Assembly (NCBI GenBank): GCA_050694215.1
Contig: JBOGXB010000020.1
Location: forward strand, 1-32,297
From: JBOGXB01 sp050694215
Lineage (GTDB): Bacteria; Actinomycetota; CADDZG01; WHSQ01
Reading direction: 5' to 3'
DNA: 32,297 bases
Shown here one piece after another: positions 1 through 7,917 of the stretch (positions within the stretch are counted from its first letter, which is position 1; each line of letters opens with the position of its first letter). The translations under genes were made by a program, and so were the position numbers. The notes under the pieces are model-generated. The model saw only the letters and a program-made list of their open reading frames with translations, was not told the DNA's origin and did no database searches.

Positions 1-1219
1 GGGTGGTCGCGATCCCGTAAGGGCCCTCGCCTCGGGGGGCCGTAAACGTCTCGACCTCGCCGGCATCTGGATCGAGCCGCCCGTAGACGCCGCTCTGTCC
101 CGTGAACCACAGCACGCCGCGGTTGTCGAAGGTGGCCGTGTTGAGGTTGGCGAACGCCGCGTTCTCGGGAAGCGGATAGGCCTTCACCCGCTCCGTTCTC
201 GGATCGACTCGGACGATCGCGTTCAATCCGCCGTCGGTGATCCACGGAGCTCCATCGGGCCCGACGATGACGCCGTGGGGCGCAGACGCCTCTCCGAGCA
301 GTATGTGCTGGGTTTTCCGGGTGTCAGGATCGAGCCTGCCGAGTTCCCCGGACCCCTGCGCTGTGTACCAGACGGAGCCGTCGGGGGCGGGGGCGACATC
401 GTGGGGGTGGGAACCGGCCGGCACGTCGTACTCGCGCACGCGCAAGATCGACCGCCCAGCCCGGGCGGCAAGGCGTGTCCACTTGTCGGGAGTCACGCGC
501 GCGACCAACCTGAATCCCTCTGAGCCGCGCGGCTCGAACACGGCTGCCTCGCCCTCAGCAAGCGTGACCTCTGCCACGTCGGTGATGTTGAACCCGTGCG
601 CCACCAGCACCGTGTTGGTTCCCTCTTCCGGGGGCGCGGACAGCAAGCGCATCAGGGTATCGATGCGCTGCCGGCGGTCTGCCTCGCCTTCCGCGGTCTC
701 GAGGTTTTCGAGCCCCGGGGCGATGGTCGTCCTCCCGAAGGCAAGCCGCGCGGTCTGGCGCGAGCGGCAGAACGGGCTGGCGAGAACGCGTCCTATTGGA
801 ATGTCGAGTCTTCCGACCCCCCGGCCGATGGTCATCGACTGTCGGCGACCCTTAACGGACAGGTTGCGCTGCGTGCCGCAGTTCCTGAGGTCGACCGGGT
901 CGGCATCGTCCGGGACCGGATTTGTCGCGGCGTGACGGAAATAGATGACGTGGCCGCCGCTTCTCAGGGACTCGACCAGGCGCGAGCCGGACGGCTCGGC
1001 GGAGGGTGAGTCTTCCGGGGGCGCTGGGCTTTGCGCCGGCGCCGTCGTAGATTGCGAAGTAGTGCTTGGCTCAGTACATGCGGACAGGCAAACGAGGACG
1101 ATTGCTATCGACAGGAGGATCCGCCTGCCGGCGGAGGCTCCACTCAAGAGAGAAGCAGAGGCATCCGGCTTACGGAGCACGGCGCGGGTCGGATCTTCGG
1201 GTGGGTTCGTGAGTGTCAC
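1..1219 (-). CDS. Lipoprotein: histidine phosphatase domain fused to virginiamycin B lyase-like propeller (3' end outside window)
   Basis: The reading frame is open from a GTG at 1219 (GGAG 8 nt upstream) to the window edge, about 406 codons. Residues 33-48 form a lipoprotein signal ending in the lipobox LSAC (Cys48), followed by a Ser/Thr/Pro/Gln linker. Residues about 80-255 are a SixA/PhoE-type histidine phosphatase: YFRHAAT (Arg95, catalytic His96), SPFCRSRQTA (148-157) and LVAHGFN (His208). From about 264 the chain continues in the same frame into streptogramin-lyase-like blades (HPHDVAPAPDGSVWYTA, APHGVIVGPDGAPWITDGG, GVLWFTGQSGVYGRLDP). I translated across the junction and found no frameshift. 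Vgb enzymes linearise streptogramins, but their catalytic His/Glu residues lie in blades beyond the edge, so lyase activity is unproven. A membrane-anchored extracytoplasmic phosphatase with a binding propeller is an inference. Confidence 0.8.
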   Translation of the reverse strand, partial: MTLTNPPEDPTRAVLRKPDASASLLSGASAGRRILLSIAIVLVCLSACTEPSTTSQSTTAPAQSPAPPEDSPSAEPSGSRLVESLRSGGHVIYFRHAATNPVPDDADPVDLRNCGTQRNLSVKGRRQSMTIGRGVGRLDIPIGRVLASPFCRSRQTARLAFGRTTIAPGLENLETAEGEADRRQRIDTLMRLLSAPPEEGTNTVLVAHGFNITDVAEVTLAEGEAAVFEPRGSEGFRLVARVTPDKWTRLAARAGRSILRVREYDVPAGSHPHDVAPAPDGSVWYTAQGSGELGRLDPDTRKTQHILLGEASAPHGVIVGPDGAPWITDGGLNAIVRVDPRTERVKAYPLPENAAFANLNTATFDNRGVLWFTGQSGVYGRLDPDAGEVETFTAPRGEGPYGIATT

Positions 1220-1368
1220 GCCCGGAACTCCACAAGCGCAGACTATGCGTGTTCATTCCTTATGCGGCGATGACGAAACACGGCCCGGCGTGACGATTCT
1301 CCCGTCCTGCCGTGTGATACACCTTGCCGACTGCGGGACGGTGACCAGAGCGGGAATTGACTGAGCGG

Positions 1369-1908
1369 ATGCTCAGCGGCAAGCGAGTTGTTCTCCGGAC
1401 GATCGAGCGGGGGGACCTTCCGCGGCTCTGGGAGCTGTTGGAGGACGTTGAGGTCGCGGTCCTTTCCGAGGTGGGACCGATCGTCCCGGTCTCGCTCGCC
1501 CGGTACGAGGCCAGGTTCGAGGAGCAGGCCGAGGATCCGCCGAAGGACCAGACTTGGTTCGCAATCGAGATCGACGGCGACGTCATTGGGCAGGGCGGAC
1601 TGTACGGGATCGATCATTTCAACCAGCGGTGCGAGCTCGGTATTGCTCTCGGCAGGGACCACTGGGGGAAAGGCTTCGGGCAGGATGCGATCAAGACCTT
1701 GTTGAACTACGCCTTCACCTACCTGAACGTGAACCGCGTGTCGCTGCAAGTTCTCGCAAACGATCCTCGCGCGATCGGTGCGTATCGGAAGGTCGGGTTC
1801 GTCGAGGAGGGTCGGCTGCGACAACAGACCTGGATACAGGGCCGCTTCCAGGACGAGCTGCTCATGTCGGTTCTTCGCGAGGAGTGGGAATCTCTCGAGA
1901 ACCCCTAA
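1369..1908 (+). CDS. GNAT N-acetyltransferase, RimJ/RimL-like
   Basis: The 179-residue product has the Acetyltransf_3 layout. It opens with LSGKRVVLRTIERGDLPRLW, carries the acetyl-CoA pyrophosphate loop as LGRDHWGKGFGQDA, and ends the fold with ANDPRAIGAYRKVGFVEEG. Relatives acetylate N-terminal or other amino groups in ribosomal proteins, antibiotics or small molecules; the substrate here is unknown. I chose ATG 1369 because relatives begin with M-L-x-G-x-x-V-x-L-R. An in-frame TTG at 1357 would add four residues. Neither start has a strong ribosome binding site. A second GNAT gene follows after 57 bp. Confidence 0.88.
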   Translation: MLSGKRVVLRTIERGDLPRLWELLEDVEVAVLSEVGPIVPVSLARYEARFEEQAEDPPKDQTWFAIEIDGDVIGQGGLYGIDHFNQRCELGIALGRDHWGKGFGQDAIKTLLNYAFTYLNVNRVSLQVLANDPRAIGAYRKVGFVEEGRLRQQTWIQGRFQDELLMSVLREEWESLENP

Positions 1909-1965
1909 CGGCCCCGCCGAAAGGGGTATGGACTGTGCCCGCTCCCTGCGTTTGGATAGGCAGCC

Positions 1966-2931
1966 ATGTGTGCCGTGAAGCATTCTCCGCCTCTTGCTTC
2001 GCCTCCGAGCGGCTATTCAGCGCGTTCGGCAACCGAGGACGACTTCGACCAGATCTACAAGCTGATCCACGACTACGACGTGAGCATCGTTGGTTACAGC
2101 GACTTCGCGATGGACGATCTCCGGGAGCTCTTCCACGAAGAGCATTTCGAGCCAGCGCGCCACACAAGGCTGGTGATCGACGACGGCGATCGCGGAGTTG
2201 GCTACGCGATGCTCTGGGGTCGCGAACCGCACCAGCGTTATGCGGCGTTCGCCGTCGTCCATCCCGACCATCTCGGCCGAGGCATCGGAGCTCACCTTCT
2301 GAGCTTTCTGGAGCACAGGATGCCCGACGAAGCGGTGGACAAATCGGGTGCGGTCCTGTGGAACTGGGTCGACCTCGAGGATGAAGCGGCGCAACGGATG
2401 GTGGAGGCGGCAGGTTTCAAAGAGGTTCGACGGCATTACACGATGCTCATCGACGTGGCCGACTCCGAGCCTGCAACCGAGGAGCCGGAAGGCATCTTTA
2501 TCCGGAGCTGTACGGAGGAGGACGCCGAGACGATCCACCGCCTGATCGGCGATACGTTCGCCGACCACTGGGGCTTCACCCCGATCTCCTATGAGACGTG
2601 GCGCAAGCAGTCGTACGAGCGCACGGATACGCATCTCGATATGTGGTTCCTCGCGTTCGAGGGCGATGAGCCGGCCGGCTTCCTGGTCGGCCGTCCGATG
2701 GATGACATGGGCTGGGTCGCCGACCTCGGCGTCAGGAAGCGGTGGCGCAAGCGGGGCATTGGCTCCGCTCTGCTCAGGCGATCGTTCGCCGATTTCAAGC
2801 GACGAGGCCTCGAGAAGGTCGGTCTCGGGGTGGATGCATCGAACGAGACGGGCGCGGTCCGGCTGTATGAGCAGGTGGGGATGACACCCTCGCGCGTGTA
2901 CCTCACCTACGAGAAGCGTTACCGGCGCTAG
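1966..2931 (+). CDS. Tandem GNAT-domain acetyltransferase (MshD-like architecture)
   Basis: This 321-residue protein has two consecutive GNAT domains. The first (about 17-150) has the acetyl-CoA loop VHPDHLGRGIGAHLL at 98-112. The second (about 165-315) has VRKRWRKRGIGSALL at 256-270, followed by NETGAVRLYEQVGM. Tandem GNATs of this size include mycothiol synthase MshD, which acetylates the cysteinyl amine of the mycothiol precursor, and also many uncharacterised actinobacterial proteins. Identity is too uncertain for a gene symbol. It follows another GNAT gene on the same strand and is followed by an inverted repeat at 2954-2969. Confidence 0.85.
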   Translation: MCAVKHSPPLASPPSGYSARSATEDDFDQIYKLIHDYDVSIVGYSDFAMDDLRELFHEEHFEPARHTRLVIDDGDRGVGYAMLWGREPHQRYAAFAVVHPDHLGRGIGAHLLSFLEHRMPDEAVDKSGAVLWNWVDLEDEAAQRMVEAAGFKEVRRHYTMLIDVADSEPATEEPEGIFIRSCTEEDAETIHRLIGDTFADHWGFTPISYETWRKQSYERTDTHLDMWFLAFEGDEPAGFLVGRPMDDMGWVADLGVRKRWRKRGIGSALLRRSFADFKRRGLEKVGLGVDASNETGAVRLYEQVGMTPSRVYLTYEKRYRR

Positions 2932-2953
2932 CGCGCCTCACACATATGGATGC

Positions 2954-2969
2954 CCGGGAACATTCCCGG
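2954..2969. repeat. Inverted repeat between the GNAT and DUF2330 genes
   Basis: CCGGGAA (2954-2960) and TTCCCGG (2963-2969) are perfect reverse complements separated by two bases. The repeat sits 22 bp after the tandem-GNAT stop and about 55 bp before the next start. There is no T-run, so a terminator is possible but not clear. An operator for the downstream gene cluster is equally possible. Confidence 0.4.
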
Positions 2970-3023
2970 CCCGTCCCGCCGTCCAAGCGCAAAGCGGCCG
3001 ACGGACGGAAAGGGTGAGGGCCG

Positions 3024-4058
3024 ATGAGGAGATTGCTGACGTTGACGCTTCTGATCGTGGTGGTCGCGGTGATCGGTGCCGGTCCGGCCCTCGCCTGTGG
3101 AGGCCTGGTCAACCCGAACGGAACCGTCAGCCTCGTGAAGACGACGACGATGGCCGGCTACAAGGACGGCGTTGAGCACTACGTGACGTCGTTTGAATTC
3201 AACGGAGGGGGGGCCGAGTTCGGCTCGATCGTGCCGCTCCCCGGCGTTCCTTCGAAGGTCGAACGGGCCGGCGACTGGACCCTGCAACGCCTGGTCGAGG
3301 AGGTGGCTCCCCCGGCTCTCAGGGCTCTGGATTTCGCGGTAGCCGAGAATGCCGGCGTCGGCGCGGAGGTGCTGCTCGAGACCCAGATCGACGCCCTCGA
3401 CATCACAGTTCTGAAGGGCGGCGGCGATGCGGTCGGGAAGTGGGCGGAGGCACACGGTTTCCTGTTGACCCCCGATACCCCGGAGGTGCTCGACTTCTAC
3501 GCCGAGCGCAGCCCGATCTTCCTGGCCGCCCGCTTCGACCCCAAGGAGGCGCGCGATCGCGGCCAGCAGGTTGGGGACGGCACTCCCATCCACGTCACGA
3601 TCCCTACGCCCAATCCCTGGGTGCCACTGCGGATCCTCGGTTTGGGGCTCGGCGAAAAGGCGCCGGTGGAGGCCGACGTATTCCTGCTTACCGACAACAT
3701 CCCGGCGATGCTGCCAAACCCGGTGGACGAGAAGCAGCCGGACGGGATGATCCTCGAACGTAGTGAGAGGGCATCCGGGAGCCTGCTTGCCGATCTGCGC
3801 TCCGACAAGGGGATGGGGTGGATCCCCAAGGACAACATGTGGCTCACCTACCTTCGGATCAACGAGCAGGCCGGTGACCTGAAGCACGACCTCGCCCTCG
3901 ACGTCAGCGGACAGAACTCACCGTCTCCCGTTGCGGCCGGGCTGGTAGCGCCTCTCGAGGTGGAGCTTCCTCGCGAGATCGATTGGTGGCAATGGGCCGC
4001 AGCCATCGTGCTCGGCCTCGGTGTGCTCAGGCTGGCCGGCAAGGTGGCCGCCGGATGA
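3024..4058 (+). CDS. DUF2330 family secreted/membrane protein
   Basis: This 344-residue protein resembles the DUF2330 family, which has no established biochemical role. An N-terminal hydrophobic signal (about 1-22) ends at PALACGGLVNPNG; the ACGG motif just after the signal is typical of the family. The long exported domain is followed by one C-terminal hydrophobic segment (WWQWAAAIVLGLGVLRLAG), so the protein is probably held in the membrane by its tail. A purine-rich site (aaagggtgaggg) precedes ATG 3024. Its stop overlaps the start of the cupredoxin lipoprotein gene (ATGA), implying translational coupling and perhaps joint work at the cell surface. It is the first gene of the compact run ending at 10827. 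Confidence 0.82.
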   Translation: MRRLLTLTLLIVVVAVIGAGPALACGGLVNPNGTVSLVKTTTMAGYKDGVEHYVTSFEFNGGGAEFGSIVPLPGVPSKVERAGDWTLQRLVEEVAPPALRALDFAVAENAGVGAEVLLETQIDALDITVLKGGGDAVGKWAEAHGFLLTPDTPEVLDFYAERSPIFLAARFDPKEARDRGQQVGDGTPIHVTIPTPNPWVPLRILGLGLGEKAPVEADVFLLTDNIPAMLPNPVDEKQPDGMILERSERASGSLLADLRSDKGMGWIPKDNMWLTYLRINEQAGDLKHDLALDVSGQNSPSPVAAGLVAPLEVELPREIDWWQWAAAIVLGLGVLRLAGKVAAG

Positions 4059-4459
4059 GCAAGCATCTCCTCGGGCTCGCGATCGGTGCACTCGCCCTCT
4101 TGGGCGGGTGCACCGCGGCGGCGGCTCCCCCGGACGAAACCGTAGTGATCGAGATCGAGCACTCACGCTTCTCCGAGGAGAGGCTTCAAGTGGAGGCCGG
4201 ATCGACCATCAGGTTCGTGATCGACAACAACGATCCGATCCCACACGAGTTCATCGTCGGAGACGAGCGCGTGCAACGGGTACACGAGAATGGGACCGAG
4301 CGTCATCACGCTCCGCGGCCCGGCGAGATCTCGATCCCGGTTCTCTCCGAACGCATCACGACCTACACGTTCGAGGAGCCCGGTGAGCTGATCTTCGGTT
4401 GCCATCTGCCGGGCCACTACCGCTTCGGGATGAGGGGAACCATCCAGGTCGTATTGTGA
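4055..4459 (+). CDS. Cupredoxin-like lipoprotein (type 1 copper site)
   Basis: The 134-residue product starts with a lipoprotein signal whose lipobox is LGGC (Cys19). The mature part is a plastocyanin/azurin-like domain. It has a His ligand in the PHEF motif (His64) and a C-terminal loop FGCHLPGHYRFGM giving Cys116, His121 and Met126, the full type 1 copper set. Such proteins carry single electrons or bind copper outside the membrane. ATG 4055 overlaps the DUF2330 stop by 4 bp (ATGA). An upstream in-frame extension is open but would lose the signal peptide, so I rejected it. The redox partner is unknown; DUF2330 is the obvious candidate by context. Confidence 0.88.
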   Translation: MSKHLLGLAIGALALLGGCTAAAAPPDETVVIEIEHSRFSEERLQVEAGSTIRFVIDNNDPIPHEFIVGDERVQRVHENGTERHHAPRPGEISIPVLSERITTYTFEEPGELIFGCHLPGHYRFGMRGTIQVVL

Positions 4460-4466
4460 TTCTGCT

Positions 4467-5162
4467 TTGGAATCGATCCCTCAGCTCGATGCCTGGGAGC
4501 TCATCTCCCGGATCCTGATCGCCGCCGCCCTCGGAGGGCTGGTGGGGTTCGAACGCGAGCTGTCTGATCAACCGGCGGGGCTTCGAACCCACATCCTGGT
4601 GTCTCTCGGCGCCGCGCTGTTCACGATGGTCGGCGCGTACGGCGTGGAGTCGTTCTTCGCTGGGGACGCGCCGGTGGCGCGCGTCGACCCCACCCGTAAT
4701 GCCGCTCAGGTCGTGAGCGGCATCGGCTTCCTCGGGGCGGGAGCCATCCTGCGCCAAGGCGTGAACATCCGCGGCCTCACGACGGCTGCCGCGCTGTGGG
4801 TCACTGCCGCTATCGGGACCGCGGTCGGCCTCGGCTTCATCGGCGGAGCCATCGTCGTCACGGTGGTGGCCGTCGTCAGCCTGTATGGCCTGAAGCGGGT
4901 GCGGAAGGCACTCGTGCCCAGGCTCCAGAGTGGTGTGCGCGATTTCTCGATCGAGGTCGGTCCCGAGCTCGAGGTCCCCGAGCTCGCCGAGATGGTCCAG
5001 GGTCTGGGACTGAGGCTGAAGACCATGAAGCTCGTCATCGACGAGGACGGCAACAGTTTCCTCGTGGGTGAGATCAAGCTCTCCCCGAAGGTCTCCTCCG
5101 ACGACTTCGCTCGGCGCATAACGGCGTTGAACGGTGTGCGCGACTTCGAGTGGGTCGACTGA
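4467..5162 (+). CDS. MgtC/SapB family membrane protein
   Basis: The 231-residue product has an N-terminal MgtC membrane domain with several helices. Hallmarks are GGLVGFERELSDQPAGLRTH (about 24-43), NAAQVVSGIGFLGAGAI and GLTTAAALWVTAAIG. A soluble C-terminal domain (about 150-231) of ACT-like character follows, ending in GVRDFEWVD. MgtC proteins act in Mg2+ homeostasis and intracellular survival, often by modulating F-ATPase or transporters; many MgtC/SapB members are not themselves Mg2+ pumps. Translation appears to start at TTG 4467, 7 bp after the cupredoxin stop, with selD beginning 16 bp downstream, so it is likely part of the same transcript. Confidence 0.88.
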   Translation: MESIPQLDAWELISRILIAAALGGLVGFERELSDQPAGLRTHILVSLGAALFTMVGAYGVESFFAGDAPVARVDPTRNAAQVVSGIGFLGAGAILRQGVNIRGLTTAAALWVTAAIGTAVGLGFIGGAIVVTVVAVVSLYGLKRVRKALVPRLQSGVRDFSIEVGPELEVPELAEMVQGLGLRLKTMKLVIDEDGNSFLVGEIKLSPKVSSDDFARRITALNGVRDFEWVD

Positions 5163-5178
5163 CGCACGGGAGGGGGTG

Positions 5179-6231
5179 ATGGAAATGCGCGAGGCGGTGC
5201 GCCTCACAACTTATTCGCACGGTGGCGGCTGAGCGTGCAAGCTCGGCATAGACGAGCTGGCGCAGGTCTTGCGCCATGTGAAGACAAGGGATGAGGACGC
5301 CGCCGTGCTCGTGGGCCTCGACACTCCAGACGACGCGGCGGTCTACGAGATCGCTCCCGATCGCGCCATCGTGCAGACGGTCGACTTCTTCACGCCGATC
5401 GTCGACGACCCGTACGACTGGGGCCGGATCGCGGCGGCAAACGCTCTGTCGGACGTCTATGCGATGGGAGCACGGCCCGCCATCGCGCTGAACCTCGTCG
5501 GATGGCCGCGCTCTCTCGGCATGGAACTGTTGGGACGAGTCCTCGATGGGGGTAGCGACGCGTGCGCGGAGGCGGGCGTAGCGATCGTAGGAGGCCACTC
5601 GGTCGAGGATCCCGAACCCAAGTACGGTCTCGCGGTTACGGGGGTCGTCGATCCGGGCCGGGTCGTTCGCACGACGGGCGCGCAACCGGGCTGCGATCTG
5701 GTGCTCACCAAGCCGCTCGGCATGGGGATCATCTCCAGTGGCATCAAGGAGGAGCGAACGAGCGCCCCGACGATCGAGAGGGCGGTGACGGTTATGTCCA
5801 CCCTCAATCGAGTCGCGTCGGAGACGATGCTCGAGTTCGGTCCGGCCGCAGCGACGGACGTTACAGGCTTTGGCTTCCTCGGGCACCTTGCGCAGATGCT
5901 CGGCGAGGACCTGTCTGCCGAGATCGACTTCGATGCGATCCCGCTGCTACAAGAAGCGATCGACCTGGCGGCCCAAGGCGTGCTCCCTGCGGGGAGCAGG
6001 CGAAACCTCGACACGCTCGGGGACCGGGTCGATACATCGGACCTCGACCAGGCGCGCAGGGCGGTGATCTTCGACGCTCAGACGTCGGGGGGCTTGTTGA
6101 TCGCGATCGAACCGCAGCGGACCGACGCGCTCCTCGCCGCGTTGACGGAACGAGGCGTGGAGGACGCTGCGAAGGTTGGGCGGCTCGTACCCGGCGACGG
6201 GAGCGTGAGGGTGACACGACGTGGCAGATGA
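5179..6231 (+). CDS. selD: Selenophosphate synthase, itself a selenoprotein (in-frame TGA = Sec18)
   Basis: SelD makes selenophosphate from selenide and ATP, the selenium donor for selenocysteine-tRNA. Translation from ATG 5179 (GGGAGG upstream) gives VRLTTYSHGGGUACKLG, matching the canonical SelD N-terminus, where this position is Cys or Sec. The TGA at 5230-5232 is codon 18. Downstream are typical SelD segments (QTVDFFTPIVDDPYDWGRI, AAANALSDVYAMGA, ATDVTGFGFLGHLAQM, DAQTSGGLLIA). At 350 residues including Sec it matches E. coli SelD (347). A stem-loop with a GGTCT loop lies at 5258-5276. Starting after the TGA would remove the catalytic Sec and the conserved Lys21. Its 3' end overlaps the mec-like gene by 11 bp. 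Confidence 0.93.
5230..5232 (+). other. Selenocysteine-encoding TGA in selD
   Basis: This TGA is in frame with ATG 5179 and with the rest of selD. It occupies the active-site position of SelD (SHGxG-[C/U]-x-C-K), where several characterised bacterial enzymes use selenocysteine. No other stop lies between the start and 6229. Confidence 0.92.
5258..5276 (+). promoter_or_regulatory. Bacterial SECIS hairpin in selD
   Basis: TGGCGCA (5258-5264) pairs perfectly with TGCGCCA (5270-5276) around a GGTCT loop (5265-5269). The E. coli fdhF SECIS has the same GGUCU loop, contacted by SelB. The loop starts 33 nt after the TGA, inside the range allowed for bacterial SECIS elements. It lies within coding sequence and is read in the mRNA. 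Confidence 0.85.
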
Positions 6232-6649
6232 GCTACTACGTATCCCTCGACCCATCGCGGAAAAGATAATCGAGCACTGTATCGAGGGGCGGCCCAACGA
6301 GGCCTGCGGGATCCTTGCCACCAAGGACGGCGAGGTGGTCGAGGTCTTCAAGATGACTAACGCCTCTGCGAGCCCAATGCGCTACTCCCTCGATCCCAAG
6401 GAGCAGTTCGCCATGTACCGCAAGCTCGACGATGAAGGCTGGGACCTCGGCGGGATCTTTCATTCGCATACGAGAACCGAGGCGTACCCGTCTCCGACCG
6501 ACGTGCGCCTCGCTAACGAGGAGGTGCCCCACCTGATCGTCTCGGTTGCGGAGGACCCGGCCTCGATCAGGGCATTCCGCATCCTCAAGGACAACTGGAC
6601 CGACGAGGGCGGGGACATCGTGGAAATCTCCGTTGTGCTGGACGGTTGA
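6221..6649 (+). CDS. mec: Mec-like JAMM (M67) metallopeptidase
   Basis: This 142-residue protein is a single JAB1/MPN/Mov34 domain. The JAMM zinc site is complete: Glu27 (NEACGIL), then His81-Ser-His83, Ser91 and Asp94 in HSHTRTEAYPSPTD. In M. tuberculosis, Mec cleaves the CysO–cysteine adduct to release free cysteine after CysM has loaded it. The next two genes are cysO and cysM homologues in the same order, so this role is well supported. The GTG start at 6221 overlaps the selD end by 11 bp, so translation is probably coupled to selD. Confidence 0.9.
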   Translation: MADELLRIPRPIAEKIIEHCIEGRPNEACGILATKDGEVVEVFKMTNASASPMRYSLDPKEQFAMYRKLDDEGWDLGGIFHSHTRTEAYPSPTDVRLANEEVPHLIVSVAEDPASIRAFRILKDNWTDEGGDIVEISVVLDG

Positions 6650-6685
6650 CTACCATGAGGGCCTGTGCTCGCGAAGGAGGCAGAT

Positions 6686-6961
6686 GTGGCCGTTGAAGTC
6701 CGCATCCCGACCGTGTTCCGAAAGTTCACGGAAGGGGATGCCGTGATCGAGCTGGAGCCGGGGACGGTCGCCGACATCATCGATCAGTTGGACGACCGAT
6801 ACCCGGGGATGAAACAGCAGCTCATGACCGACCAGGGCGAACTGCATCGGTTCGTGAACGTCTACGTGAACGACGAGGACGCCCGTTATCTCGAGAAGCT
6901 CGACACGAAGGTAGCCGAGGGCGACAAGGTCGCTCTGCTCCCGTCGGTCGCCGGCGGTTGA
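6686..6961 (+). CDS. cysO: CysO-like ubiquitin-fold sulfur carrier protein
   Basis: The 91-residue product is a MoaD/ThiS-family beta-grasp protein ending in Gly-Gly (SVAGG), the tail converted to a thiocarboxylate. Other family features are VFRKFTEGD near the N-terminus and GEL-HRFVNVYVNDED in the middle. I chose GTG 6686 because AAGGAGG sits 5 nt upstream and the length matches M. tuberculosis CysO (93 residues). An in-frame GTG at 6665 lies upstream of that site. The stop overlaps the cysM TTG start (TTGA). The sulfur-loading enzyme (MoeZ-like) is not in this window. Confidence 0.9.
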   Translation: MAVEVRIPTVFRKFTEGDAVIELEPGTVADIIDQLDDRYPGMKQQLMTDQGELHRFVNVYVNDEDARYLEKLDTKVAEGDKVALLPSVAGG

Positions 6962-7914
6962 GCAGTACGACCGTGCGCTACAAGTCCATCCTCGACACGA
7001 TCGGAAACACTCCTCTGGTCGAGGTTCCTCATCTCTCGCCGGAGACCAATACGCGCCTGTGGGTGAAGCTCGAGGGCGAGAACCCCACCGGCTCGGTGAA
7101 GGACCGCATCGCTCTCGCGATGGTCGAGGCGGGGGAATCCTCCGGCGAGCTCACAAAGGAAAAGATGATCCTCGAACCCACTTCTGGCAATACCGGCATC
7201 GCTCTCGCCATGGTTGCGAAGACGCGGGGCTATCGCTTTACCGCGGTGATGCCCGACAACGCGAGCGCCGAGCGCGTGCAGCTCCTGAGGGCGTTCGGGG
7301 CCGAGATCGAGTTCTCGGAGGGAGCCAAGGGCACGAACGGCTCGGTTGCGGTGGCAACGGCGATGGCTAAGGACGAGCGCTTCTACATGCCGTTTCAGTA
7401 CGGGAACCAGGCGAACGTGGATGCTCACTACCGGGGAACCGCTCAAGAGATCCTCGACGACCTGCCCGAGGTGAAGGCGTTCGTGGCCGGGCTGGGCACC
7501 GGCGGGACCTTGATGGGCAACGGCAAGCGGCTCAAGGAGCACGACCCCTCGATCAAGATCGTCGCCGCAGAGCCCGAGCTCGGTGAGCTCGTGTACGGTC
7601 TCCGCTCGCTCGAAGACGGTTACATCCCGCCCATCTTCGATCCCGACATCCTCGACGGGAAGGTGAAGGTCAGGGCACGAGAGTCGGTCATGTGGACGCG
7701 TGAGCTCCTGCAGAGAGAGGGCATCTTCGCCGGAATCTCCGCGGGGGCAGTGATCTGGGTCGCCCAAAGAGCGGCCGAGCGCCTGTCCAAGGATGGCGGC
7801 GGCGATGTCGTGTGCCTTCTCGCCGACGGTGGCTGGAAGTACCTCTCGACCGAAGCGTGGACACAGGACATCGACACGGCTGAATCTCAGGTCGAAGAGA
7901 CACTGTGGTGGTAA
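6958..7914 (+). CDS. cysM: CysO-dependent cysteine synthase (CysM type)
   Basis: This 318-residue PLP enzyme belongs to the cysteine synthase/CBS fold. The PLP lysine is Lys48 in ENPTGSVKDR, the phosphate/substrate loop is TSGNTG (75-80), and GLGTGGTLMGNGKRLKE is the second PLP phosphate-binding region. In the mycobacterial pathway CysM uses O-phosphoserine and CysO-thiocarboxylate rather than sulfide. Assignment to the CysM branch rests on the adjacent cysO and mec genes. It starts at TTG 6958, overlapping cysO, and ends with an aromatic tail (ETLWW). murI follows after 3 bp. Confidence 0.92.
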   Translation: MSSTTVRYKSILDTIGNTPLVEVPHLSPETNTRLWVKLEGENPTGSVKDRIALAMVEAGESSGELTKEKMILEPTSGNTGIALAMVAKTRGYRFTAVMPDNASAERVQLLRAFGAEIEFSEGAKGTNGSVAVATAMAKDERFYMPFQYGNQANVDAHYRGTAQEILDDLPEVKAFVAGLGTGGTLMGNGKRLKEHDPSIKIVAAEPELGELVYGLRSLEDGYIPPIFDPDILDGKVKVRARESVMWTRELLQREGIFAGISAGAVIWVAQRAAERLSKDGGGDVVCLLADGGWKYLSTEAWTQDIDTAESQVEETLWW

Positions 7915-7917
7915 CGA

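Noticed and set aside
237..1009. Long plus-strand frames opposite the phosphatase–propeller gene
   Set aside because: They are Ser/Arg/Pro-rich, without domain similarity; the minus-strand frame carries clear phosphatase and propeller motifs.
1243..1983. Long minus-strand frame opposite the first GNAT gene
   Set aside because: The plus-strand GNAT frame has all family motifs, while the minus frame is low-complexity shadow sequence.
5269..6231. selD starting downstream of the TGA
   Set aside because: It would remove the conserved SHGxG-C/U-x-CK segment. The upstream start at 5179 has a good ribosome binding site and homologous sequence.
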